Source of the DNA: Bremia lactucae
Lineage: Eukaryota > Oomycota > Peronosporomycetes > Peronosporales > Peronosporaceae
DNA length: 64,000 nucleotides
Assembly: GCF_004359215.1 (NCBI RefSeq)
Contig: NC_090613.1
Location: forward strand, 350,267 to 414,266
Direction: 5' to 3'
In this document: positions 1 through 9,129 of the stretch, piece after piece
How positions within the stretch are numbered: position 1 is the stretch's first letter
Layout of the letters: each line of letters opens with the position of its first letter
The notes under the pieces: generated by a model
Told to the model about the DNA's origin: nothing
Seen by the model: the letters and a program-made list of their open reading frames with translations, nothing else
Databases searched by the model: none
Made by a program: the position numbers and the translations under genes

Positions 1-1579
1 TCAGTGTCTACTGTAAAGGCCGCTGGATCACCCGGGGCCGAGTCCGTTAAGCCTTCAGGTTCTAACGTGACAACTAGAGGGGTGATGACGAGGTTATTCG
101 ACTCGTCGAACCTCTTTGGTGAGGAGTCATCATCCGATGACTCCGTGAGCGATGACCACTCTGGTAACGTTAGCATGCGTCACCCAGAAAATTAAGTGGT
201 CGCGAGGGGAAGAGTGCTGCTGGTGGTGATAGTTTGCATCACCAGGAAGGGAGTGATTCTAGAGATCGCTCCAAGGGCTAAGTTAACGTTGACGTTAACA
301 TGAGCCAACACGAGAGGGATCGCAATACGTTGCGGTTCGCTCCTGAAAATCGGCCTTGGTTGCCCTCTAGGAGAAACCTCATTCGTTGGTCTGTATGAAC
401 AACGATCGATGTCATATTCCGCTATTCAACTCATCCAGGTTTCACATGCCCGGTGAGGATGAGACGAAATTCCTCACCGATGCCTTTTCCGGCATCGGTG
501 GTACTCCTCTAAGCTGACAAAGGATGTCAAACCTTTGCGCTAAACTTCGACAGCTTTTATACAGCATGTACAAAAATAGGCCGTGAGGTCTGGCTTGACA
601 AGCTAAATGCTTTCCGTGAGCGGTTCGAGAAACAGACCGTAGTCGGTGCATGATATAAGCTGTACTGTTTGTCTTAGGAGACAGGGATTCCTTGCCTCTC
701 GTGGGGGGACCCATGCTCCTGCTGTTTTAAGGGTGCAGGTCATGCCCCAAAAGAAAGCATATTTCTTAAAGATCTTCATTGGAGAACGCTCATCTCTTAC
801 GAGATGCGTGAAGGGATTGAGAACCTCCAATCCTATTACGAGCGCGGAAAGCGCTCGTTCTCCGATGGACCTTCTGTCAAGGAGGATGGGGCTGTTCGTA
901 CTGCAAGACGAAACCTGGAACGTCCAACATCAATTGGGAACGAGGCTCCTAGCTATCATGTGAGGGTGGATACCCTCGCCAACGAACGAGATATCTCGTT
1001 CGAACTCTATTTACCTCTGGGTGGTTCGAAAAGCTTTCAACAAGAAAATGCTTCTCACCACTCGAATCCGTCAATGGATGTGGAGGGGGGGGGTCGGGTT
1101 CGCCTCGTTTGACGAACCCGAATCAACATCATGATTCGGATCACGCCCTTTATTTTTTGAGAAAGGATTCTGATCACGAGCGATCCCGTCGCCGCGAGTT
1201 AGCGGTGATGGCTAATAATGTTTCTCGTGACCAGTTGGTAGATTAAAATTGTGTGCAGGTTGCGACGGATCAACTGGCGAACGAGAGGACACATCAGTTC
1301 CTTCAAAACGAGATGGTGACAGCTCGTCAGAAGATCATTCCCTTGGAGAAAAAATGAGTGGATCGTCTGATTCAAGACAATCAGAGTCGGTACCGAGAAG
1401 ATACGGCTTTGGCTCGGAACCATGAAGCTTTGGTGAATGCCCTAGACTGTTCCGGTGAAATCCGGAACCGGAAGAAGTCTCGTACTGATGGTACGGCGGA
1501 GACGCTGAACATAAGACGTAGGATGCGTACGCATACTAAGAGGCAGCTCGATCGTGTACACATTGCCTTGGCGATGTAG
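1..1579 (+). pseudogene. Antisense ORF (aORF) of gypsy element R1, degenerate
   Basis: This is a broken reading frame running opposite to the pol gene of the same element. Open pieces lie at 4-195, 804-1112 and 1358-1579, with stops and frameshifts between them. The first piece is Ser/Asp-rich (SSSDDSVSDD). A middle block (KLNAFRERFEKQ, then PCLSWGDP) matches the aORF at 30.3-31.9 kb (KLNANRVKFEKR, PCLTWGDP). A later block YEMREGIENLQSYYERGKR matches IEMREAIDVLQSIY there. The 3' half overlaps the chromodomain and integrase tail on the minus strand. The start lies outside the window. The function is unknown; the shared protein blocks suggest it once encoded a protein. Confidence 0.55.
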
Positions 1580-1840
1580 TACACGAAACGGGCCGATAGA
1601 CCTGGGTAGTAATTTATTACTGCCTACATTCGTCACTACATGTTTTTTAGGTTTACAGTAGACAGTACCACTAGGTCATTAACATTAAATGAAAGTATTT
1701 TTGCTCTTCCATTTTTGTGAGAGTTCTATTTCTATCGGTCTACCGCATCAGCAATGGAATCCTGTACAAAACGGGCCACTGCTTTTCTATCCAACAGGAA
1801 ATCACCTGCTGACTGGGTTTTATTTCTGTTTCAGTGCGAC
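885..1840 (-). pseudogene. R1 pol: integrase C-terminal part and chromodomain
   Basis: Minus-strand translation gives the integrase C-terminal segment (motif IGPFRVLHRQGNVYTIELP, about 1640-1500). After a degraded linker comes a chromodomain (about 1050-885) with FLVE, YLVRWRGYPPSHDS and an EPRSQL block. An in-frame stop replaces the usual Trp of the SWEP motif. Chromodomains at the integrase end are typical of chromoviruses and are thought to steer integration to marked chromatin. The copy is dead. The aORF occupies the other strand here. Confidence 0.7.
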
Positions 1841-2029
1841 CGGCTCGCACTGCGGAGATATTAATCTCCTCATTATTGAGGGTATTATCGTTCTCATTAA
1901 TATTATTGTTTTCGGTGCTGAGTCTTTTAGCATCGTTGTCAAAGTCTGTAATATCATTATTGTATTACTGAGTTTGTCAACTTCAATGTTGATTAAATCA
2001 ACATTCGTATCCTCGCATTGACCTTACCG

Positions 2030-2765
2030 CTAATGCGTGACGGCAAGAGCTAAAATGTCCTTACTCGAGTGAGTTCTTTCCCACGTAAATAGAATTCCCT
2101 CCAAACAAGGTGGGTGGCGTAAGACATTTACCAAAAATGGGGTATGCTTGAAGAAGCATGCACTGAATCGTTGATGGTAAATTCTATTATCGGCAAGAAC
2201 TCGCTCCAACTCGTTAAAAAATGGACGAATCCGCGAAGTACTTTTCGAGAATACGTTTGCCCGCTTCGTCTGACCATCTGTTTCAGGATGATCAGAAGTT
2301 GACATTTTCAACTGGGTTCGAAGTGATTTAAACACTGTTTGCCAATTTTTCGCCGTGAATCTAGGGTCTCGATTTGAGACCAGTACGCGGGGTAACCATG
2401 GGAGTCGAAATAAAGACACGAGCACAGCCTTTGGCTTTGATCGACTCCGGGACTGCACCAAAACGTGGCATTGTGCTGTAAAAATCAAAAACAGGAATAA
2501 AATTGTTTTTATGTTCTTCGTCTGAAAAACCGAAGAAGAAGCCCATGGATACAGACTGCCAACATTCTGCCGGAACATGCAGATGTTGTAACATAGCACG
2601 AAATTTAGCATTGGGCTTCACCTGTTGTCAAAATTCGCAAGAACGTATGTACTTGCGGACGAACTCATACTGGCGCGGCCAGTAGAAGTCGCGACTTGTT
2701 GTGAGATAAGTCTTTTCACATCTACTATGATCACTTATTGGTGCATCGTGGCACTCATACATGAT
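2030..2765 (-). pseudogene. R1 pol: integrase zinc-binding and catalytic core
   Basis: The minus strand encodes integrase segments: a CWQSVSM block, then SNRDPRFTAKNWQ and STSDHPETDGQT, the typical gypsy integrase D...DHPETDGQTER signature, then the NxxxH-like downstream segment (HTPFLVNVLRHP). The open frame 2611-2030 covers about 190 residues but joins parts from two frames. No reverse transcriptase lies between this region and the protease at 2.9-3.3 kb, so R1 has an internal deletion. Confidence 0.75.
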
Positions 2766-2879
2766 GCGTAACGCAAATCATTATGGGTGGAAATTTTTCT
2801 TATCAATTGGGTACTTAATGCTTTTCAAGCAAGCATCCTGTTTCGTACCACTCAACTTGTTCGAGTGGTCGAGCTTCAA

Positions 2880-3330
2880 CGCTGCCAGTGCTTGTGCACA
2901 GCCTCGGTAATTATGTCCACGTCACCCTTGCCTGGGCTTGTACACAGCCGTCGGGATCAAACTCCTTAGTATGATTGGTATTCACACTGAAGTCTTGTGC
3001 ATTTATGCAAACGACCGACCGCCAATGCACTCGTTTGTATGACATCAACGTGCTTGTGGACGCTTCAAGACATTCAATAGAGGACTCTCTGCTGAACGAG
3101 AGACAGGCATCGTCACAGCTTGATGCTGCCAACTTTATGAATGGCTCGTACTTTCTGAGCCATGATAATCCAAGAATGACATGAACTTTGTCAACCAAAT
3201 CAAGTACGATGAAATCATCACCGTTTTTTTTCCCTTTAACGTGTATTGGATACCAACTACACGTTTCTTTTCTGTTGCAGATGCGCTTGTTGCTAGGCGC
3301 TATCGCGATCAATAATTTTGAATCTGCGCT
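2880..3330 (-). pseudogene. R1 pol: retropepsin/protease segment
   Basis: The minus-strand frame at 3312-2911 contains DDFIVLDLVDKVHVILGLSW followed by LRKYEP. It is the C-terminal half of the gypsy aspartic protease, seen in better copies as DDFIILDLDDKFDVILGL (24.1 kb, 34.4 kb). A Ser/Cys-rich spacer with INAQDFSVNTNHT follows. The D-S/C-G catalytic segment is not intact. Confidence 0.6.
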
Positions 3331-3559
3331 CTTTTAGCACTGGCCGTGGGGCACTACACCCACAAGCGTTGTGGCCCGTCTTTTGACAACGATTAGATTT
3401 TTGTAACCGATTGAAACTGGAAGAGCGAAGTTTCTCGCTCTCTTTATACGAGAGGTCCATCGGTTCTGGAACTCCGTTATATTGTCGTCTTGGAGGACGA
3501 CAAACTCCAGTGTAGACGAAAATCTATTCCAGACTGAAGCCCTACTGTTTCAATACAGA

Positions 3560-4380
3560 GATTGCTTGTTCTAGCGTCTCTCGTTCGAGCCGGAAAAGTG
3601 AGTCTGAACAAGACCGTCCGCAAGACCATTCATAATCACAATTACTACTGTTTGCGCATCTATTGGATGACTCACGAAACAGCTCACAAGTGTTCGTGGT
3701 TGTTGGGCATAAGCTCGAAGACCACGCTTGCCCTGCTTCAAATTCGGAAGTTTGGCTCGATCCCTGAACTTTGCACGTGGTAGCTCAAACGTTTGTCTGA
3801 GCCGGTCTGAAAGACTTTATACGACCCAAAGACTAATAGGTCGTAAAGCTTGAGCTCCAAGGCCCAGCATTTGGCACGTCCAGCTAGGTTGGACATACCA
3901 AATTTCACTTTCACTTTCGTCGCGTCATCAATGATACGACGAGCTTTTATGGCGTCTAACTCTGCGAACCATCTCAAAAGGGAGTCGCCTTCGATTGCCT
4001 TGAACTTAGAGATTTCGATCTTTAAGCTTTCAAATCGATGCGGAGCTTCGGCTCATTAGCAGCATTTACATGCTGCTGTCTCAACATTTCCAATTGTTAA
4101 GCACCCTATTCTCTCCTTAGCGTGTTGAGGTGAAGCAGGGCTACTTTCTCTCAGGCCGCGTCGAGTTTGCAATGAATGAACTTGGCTAGGGCCGCATCCT
4201 CTTCACCTCTTCCCAGAGTGTACGGCATGGCGCCAACGGCTGGGCCGTCTACGAACTCATTCGTTCGATCGCTCTCCATTCAATATCATTCAAATGAGTA
4301 AACCTTTACGCGTGGCGTAATAGCCTTCTTGATGGGATGGAAATCTCCCTCCTTCTTTATCCACACGTCACACACGTCCA
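3560..4380 (-). pseudogene. R1 gag, degenerate
   Basis: A minus-strand gag relic. The frame at 3977-3738 gives LRWFAELDAIKARRI-like and MSNLAGRAKCWALELKLYD blocks, the retrotransposon gag capsid core found in the family B copies at 45-48 kb. It starts about 50 nt downstream of the LTR end (4433) and carries several frameshifts. This order (LTR, leader, gag) fixes R1 as a minus-strand element with its 5' LTR at 4433-4760. Confidence 0.65.
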
Positions 4381-4432
4381 TGTTGGATGGAACGTGCTTA
4401 GGCCATTGAACGGACTACAAAGTGCTACCAGG

Positions 4433-4760
4433 TAAAATGGGGCACCTTTTACTAGTACTGATCAGTACAAGTTAACCTTAAACCGATTACAGTGAAGGAA
4501 GGGTGCCTTGGAACTTCAGTACAGAGAAAGGTCTCTAAGTAGCTAAGGGGCTTCAGCTACATAAGGTAATTCAAAGGATGATGATAAAAATACTGTATTA
4601 ATATATTTAGTTTCCTACGTAACGATCTTCTATCTTATTGCATCAATATTATCCAATTTGGAAATATTGGAACTTCTTTATTTATTTCCTCTCATAGGAA
4701 CTAATATTTAATTTTTCTCTTAAAGGAAATAATACTTATGTAACGGTACACTCCGTTACA
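4433..4760 (-). repeat. Family B LTR, 5' LTR of R1
   Basis: On the minus strand it begins TGTAACGGAG and ends GGTGCCCCATTTTA, directly followed by CCTGGTAGCAC, the leader/primer-binding region that follows every 5' LTR of families A and B here. It shares TTAGCTACTTAGA and TCAGTACTAG blocks with the LTRs at 45.0 and 56.6 kb. Confidence 0.7.
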
Positions 4761-5475
4761 GCAACCCTGCCTTTGTTCGATGCAGTGATGAAGTGAGCTC
4801 TTTAAAACACACTGTTTCGTGAGAGGCAAATTCTGCAGTTGCTTAAGTGCACAAAGGAGAAATGTTTGTCGATTGCCACTTTAAAAGAGCCACGCATCGC
4901 TGTGTTACTATTCGTTTACTATCCCATCGCTGTGCTACCAGTCACTTGCTATCGATTCTATTTCATTTTCTTAATCGGCCTTGTAAGGATAAAATACACA
5001 CTTTCGAGCTGATGCAATTCTTCAGTTAACCAAATGTGGTAAGTCGATATTACCAAATTTGCACTCACTTCAGATGTCAGATCACAATTATATGTAATAT
5101 ATATAAATATAATAAAAATGAATTCAAGGCAATTGTTCAAGTAAACGTCGAAAAAAGAAGTAAGTTTCGTCATGAAGAAACATAATTCTAATAAAATCGA
5201 CAACTTCTTCATGCCAACATTTCTGCAAATCAAAAGTATGGACAGCATCAAATGCAGCGATTTCGTGTGGTATTAGAGTGCGTAGCAAAGCGCTACGGCG
5301 TCAATCAACCAACGCATCTGCAGACATCCCAGACACCATGATGAGATTCACCTTGGTACGCCTAAAAATGAGAGCAAAATGCGCCGACCCCGTGAAAAGT
5401 GGCAAGACTGGAATAAGCAGCCCCCACTCGAATCAGAAGATCCCACGATTCAGCCCGCTCGAGCTTGTATCGCTC
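4761..5475. other. Non-coding spacer
   Basis: AT-rich DNA between R1 and the PLP-enzyme fragment. I see no gene, LTR or clear repeat apart from short AT runs around 5090-5130. Confidence 0.5.
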
Positions 5476-5938
5476 TCACGGAGCTACGTACGATTGCAAG
5501 GCCTGCGACAGATCTTTTATGAGATCCTTCGCGTCCTCAATACCAATCGATAGACGCACAAGATCCTCCGGAAACTCGCGTGCCTTCCGCACTTCTTCAG
5601 GAATACTAGCGTGCGACATCGCCCCCGGCAACGAAATCAATGAGTTCACACTGCCAAAACTCACGGTAATTTTAAAGAGCTTCGTGACCGTAAGCAAGTG
5701 CTGTGAAAAGGCGAGTGATCCAGTGCGAAAACATACGACCGATCCACAGCCACGGGCCTGTGAATCGTGAATCATCGACTCCGGCGACTTTTTCGGCAGC
5801 AAGGCCGTATAGTGGACCGTCTTGATCAACGGGTGATCTTTTAAAAAGCTGGCGACCTCCGCGGCGTTTTTCTGGGCAGTTAAGACGCGCAGACTCATTG
5901 TCTTAACGCCTCGCAAAAGCAGCCAACAGTCAAAGGGC
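5476..5938 (-). CDS. Cystathionine gamma/beta-lyase-type PLP enzyme, C-terminal fragment
   Basis: About 153 residues of the C-terminal domain of a Cys/Met-metabolism PLP-dependent enzyme (cystathionine gamma-lyase, beta-lyase or gamma-synthase class), which acts in transsulfuration. The visible family pattern is FDCWLLLRGVKTMSLR at the gap edge, SFGSVNSLISLPGAMSH, then the C-terminal VRLSIGIEDAKDLIKDL. The PLP-binding lysine and N-terminal domain should lie upstream but are replaced by the 100-N gap at 5939-6038. Beyond the gap the minus strand is retrotransposon gag, so the gene is either broken by an insertion or simply unassembled. The frame is clean up to the gap and the stop is at 5476-5478. 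The subclass cannot be assigned from this part. Confidence 0.75.
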
Positions 5939-6038
5939 NNNNNNNNNNNNNNNNNNNNNNNNNNNNNNNNNNNNNNNNNNNNNNNNNNNNNNNNNNNNNN
6001 NNNNNNNNNNNNNNNNNNNNNNNNNNNNNNNNNNNNNN
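5939..6038. other. Assembly gap (100 N)
   Basis: Exactly 100 N, the usual placeholder for a gap of unknown size. It joins the PLP-enzyme fragment to a gag fragment, so the two should not be read as one gene even though a minus-strand frame runs through. Confidence 0.98.
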
Positions 6039-6444
6039 GAGCCCTTATGGCATCGTCCAACTCGACAAACCATCTTAAGAGGGTGTCTTCTTCGACTCGC
6101 CTATACTTAGAGATGTCAATCTTTGAGGTTTCGGGACGACGCGTGTGCGTCATCCCAGGTACAGGGGTCTATACCTGCTGTAACCTCAACGGTTGTGCCT
6201 GTTGAGAGCTTTGCTGATCAAGCAAGTCTAACTTTTCCTACGCCTCGTCAAGTTCATGTTGTATGAACTTGGCGATGGCTGAATGGATGGCATTTCTGTC
6301 CAAACCGGACAGCATGGCCAAGATGGCATCGTTCCCTACGGTCGAACTCATTCGTTCGACCGCACTCATTTCTATGTCACTTAGAAAGGAGTAGCTATCA
6401 CGCGAAACGTGATGCGTATTTCCATTGGCATCTAACATGTCCAT
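6039..6444 (-). pseudogene. Family A gag, N-terminal part
   Basis: Minus-strand gag starting at the ATG at 6444 (MDMLDANGNTHHVSRDSYSF), with GNDAILAMLSGLDRNAIHSA and FIQHELDEA, then in a shifted frame ISKYRRVEEDTLLRWFVELD up to the gap. It lies about 50 nt downstream of the LTR end at 6495, as in the copies at 17.6 and 50.5 kb. The rest is lost in the gap. Confidence 0.75.
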
Positions 6445-6494
6445 GTTAGATGATGGAACTGTGGTCCTTGGACGGACTATATAGTGATTCCAGG

Positions 6495-6926
6495 TGTAAC
6501 GGGGCACTGCCGACTTGTACTGCTTCAGTACAAGTCCACTTCGCACTTCTTTAGTGCGAGTGGTGCCTCACGCACTTCACGTACACTATTACGTGCAGAG
6601 AAGACCCTCTTTAAAATACTTGCCTTGAAGAGGGTTTATTTAAAGCTATATTAATAATTTCGTCTTGTCTATCTACTTAATAATAATTTAATTATAAACT
6701 TATACAAAACATGTGCTAAAAGTCTTATCTGTCTTTCTCTTTGCGCGCGTCCAGCGCTGACTGGACCGCGGAGAAAGTAGATATAATGGTCTATATCTAC
6801 CAATGGATAAGATTTTAGAATATTACTATGTAAAGTAATATTCTCCAAATTTTATTTTGCCTTTGAGATAATATATTAATTAACAACCTTTTAGTGTTTA
6901 TTTCATGTAACGATACACCCTTTACA
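6495..6926 (-). repeat. Family A LTR (5' LTR, minus orientation)
   Basis: 432 bp. On the plus strand it starts TGTAACGGGGCAC and ends CCCTTTACA (usual end CCCCGTTACA). Orientation follows from the gag downstream on the minus strand and from the polypurine tracts beside the 3' LTR copies at 30.2 and 39.9 kb. It carries the LTR hairpin set described in the findings. Confidence 0.85.
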
Positions 6927-7261
6927 CATAGGACCTTCCGATATGATGTCTAACCAGTCGAAAATAAGAAACAGCCTGGAAAGCGGCAACGAGAAAGGTA
7001 GCGACTTATTTGCGACTTCTGAAATTAAGAATATGAAGCCAGCAAGCACGAGGCGGGGAAGTTGGTCACGGTCTTCTGCTCCACTTTATAGTTTCTCAAA
7101 TTTTCAACAAAATGAGCTTCCAGTAAACTAATGCAGCATAGTTTATGATGATGGCCGGATTTATAGCTGACTATGACACGTACATTTTTTTAAGTTTCTA
7201 TCACTACCAAACTCTATCCAAAATAATACAATTTTGCGAAGGTAAAACAAAATCACGCACA
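6927..7261. other. Spacer
   Basis: Unique DNA between the family A LTR and the 3' end of the GDA1/CD39-type gene. A 62-codon frame at 6943-7131 has no recognisable features. Nothing else is seen. Confidence 0.5.
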
Positions 7262-9052
7262 TTATTCTCGAGCATCGTCGACAAACATAATCGACAGTGT
7301 TGAGTCCTTATACTTTGCTTTGGGCCCACCGTTAATCACGCGGTGGTAAGTGCTAGAACCTTGTCCTTTTACACCTGCACGACCCGTTGTCAAATACAAG
7401 AACAAACATGCGGCCACCAAGAGTAAGAAACTAAAATTCCAGCCAAGAGGGAGTCCAGCACTTAGCTGTTCGGCCAGCAATTCCGATGCGATGGAAAACG
7501 TGACTTTGCGTTGAAGCGCCTCCAGATACAAAAATGCACCAGTGAGCCAAGCCACGAGTTCGGCTGGGTTGCCATGTTCTACCTCATCATTTGATCCGCG
7601 ACCTGATAGAACTGGCTCCTTCTCGAAACGATCAACGAAATAAATACGATGATCCGTATCTTGAACGCCAAGTTGTTCGAGTAGCACAATGGTATAGCAC
7701 AAGTCGAAGCATAGAATGTTTAATGAAGAGCTACTACTTTCGACCGTCGAATTCAAAGTCACATTTGCGGCAGCAGAGACATGAGTCAGTGTGGCCCCAC
7801 TGACAATATCTTCATAAGGCAGCATACATAGTGTAATAGCAGCTTTACGAAGAGACCAAAGCGTTGGATTCGGGAGAAGCAGTGGCTCCACATGTGATTC
7901 CTGACGCTTGTCTTTTATAGATTTCAACACGCAATGGGTCCTTAACACAGCCTCTCGAAGCACTCCAGATGCGTAAAACGATTCGCCACCTTGAAGCTGT
8001 GGAGCGCTGCCTATAAAGCAAAAGGTCTCCGGTGGACAATTCGCATTGCTTGAAAGAACATGTGACTTGAGTAGCGTCAGACACTTGACAGCATCTCCTG
8101 TGCCTTTCAGCGTCACATTGACACCCTCGACCATCAAAACATGATCTTTGAAGAAACACGGATGCTCCAGAGAAGTCAAAGCGCCGTGTTTTTCCTCAGG
8201 ATGAATCAAAGCCTGCAGAGTTGCATGTCGTCCAAAGCCTGGATATTCCCGCCCATAAAAGTCGCTCATGTTTAGCGCCACATTCACTTGACGCTGTCGT
8301 TTTCCGCGTCTCCATCGCTCTCGCACGTCAAAAATCATTTCAACCGCATCCGAGTCGGATTCAGAGCTCAACTTACCAACTTGTCCCCCTGCGTCCACGT
8401 GCATTACCCCAAAGACTTCCACTTGCCCGGGGCTGAGCGACGGAGCCACTTTTCCAGAGAGATAATTCGTTCCTACTACGTAAAAGTACAGGCGCCAAGT
8501 AGATGGGACAACACGCAAGTCGCCACTCGAAATGACACTTTCATGGTCGTCTTGAGGCTTAATAGATGGCATATTGAGTGCAAAAGGAAAATGTTTGTCA
8601 CGTTTTGCACGAACTCGTAGCCAATCAAGGCGTTCGATAACACGTGTGGCCACAGTCTTGTCCTGTGAAGTGGAATCAGGGGTTGTCTCGGACTCCGCCA
8701 TAACAAAATGTGCAAAACACAGCGATGGATCGACCCGGTTAAGTAGCCACTTCACTGCTTGGTCGAACGCTGGCCGCAAGATCTGATAAATCTCATCAGA
8801 CCGATACTTATCTTTTAGTGTCGCATCGAAAACGTCCTCTATAATCGAAGGCAATAGAGGAAAGTGGTCGTAAACGTTAATACCGTCCTGCTCGTAAGCG
8901 TTTTGAAGGACTAATACACGTGTGCGTGTCCTCGCTAGTACAACAAACACACGGCAATGCGCACGCGCTGGTGGTGGCATGGGCGCATCCTGCACAGCCA
9001 GAGTGCGGCCCAGCACCGTCAACAACAGCAGCAAAAGCGCTCCTTGCTTCAT
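7262..9052 (-). CDS. GDA1/CD39 (apyrase/NTPDase)-family membrane protein, divergent
   Basis: An intact 596-residue frame. Residues 1-20 form a signal peptide (MKQGALLLLLLTVLGRTLAV) and residues 537-556 a C-terminal membrane segment followed by a short tail, so a secretory-pathway type I membrane protein with a lumenal or extracellular domain is expected. Family resemblance is strongest at HPCF (297-300), the Cys spacing around CPPETFCFIGSAPQLQGG (339-356), ASGVLREAV, CFDLCYTIVLLEQLGV (448-463) and the late AWLTGAFLYLEAL block (501-513). This family hydrolyses nucleoside di/triphosphates. The first apyrase region, normally D-x-G-S-x-x-x-R, is here LARTRTRV (39-46), lacking the Asp and Gly; the fourth is VDAGGQV (219-225). 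It may be inactive or altered. No introns are seen. It shares a short divergent promoter with the glycosyltransferase. Confidence 0.7.
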   Translation of the reverse strand: MKQGALLLLLLTVLGRTLAVQDAPMPPPARAHCRVFVVLARTRTRVLVLQNAYEQDGINVYDHFPLLPSIIEDVFDATLKDKYRSDEIYQILRPAFDQAVKWLLNRVDPSLCFAHFVMAESETTPDSTSQDKTVATRVIERLDWLRVRAKRDKHFPFALNMPSIKPQDDHESVISSGDLRVVPSTWRLYFYVVGTNYLSGKVAPSLSPGQVEVFGVMHVDAGGQVGKLSSESDSDAVEMIFDVRERWRRGKRQRQVNVALNMSDFYGREYPGFGRHATLQALIHPEEKHGALTSLEHPCFFKDHVLMVEGVNVTLKGTGDAVKCLTLLKSHVLSSNANCPPETFCFIGSAPQLQGGESFYASGVLREAVLRTHCVLKSIKDKRQESHVEPLLLPNPTLWSLRKAAITLCMLPYEDIVSGATLTHVSAAANVTLNSTVESSSSSLNILCFDLCYTIVLLEQLGVQDTDHRIYFVDRFEKEPVLSGRGSNDEVEHGNPAELVAWLTGAFLYLEALQRKVTFSIASELLAEQLSAGLPLGWNFSFLLLVAACLFLYLTTGRAGVKGQGSSTYHRVINGGPKAKYKDSTLSIMFVDDARE

Positions 9053-9129
9053 GAAGAACTAAAATCGAATTTTTTGTACACCACATTAAAATGATGTGTC
9101 TAACACAATCATATCTAAACCAGCTTCGC
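9053..9129. promoter_or_regulatory. Compact bidirectional promoter region
   Basis: Only 77 bp separate the start codons of two divergent genes (9052 minus, 9130 plus), or 38 bp if the upstream in-frame ATG at 9091 is used. It holds an imperfect inverted repeat, ACACCACATT / AATGATGTGT, around 9078-9099. Both 5' UTRs must be very short or the transcripts must overlap. Confidence 0.5.

Noticed and set aside
5476..6153. A 225-residue minus frame running through the N gap
   Set aside because: The upstream part is retrotransposon gag and the downstream part is a PLP enzyme; the frame is joined only by the placeholder Ns.
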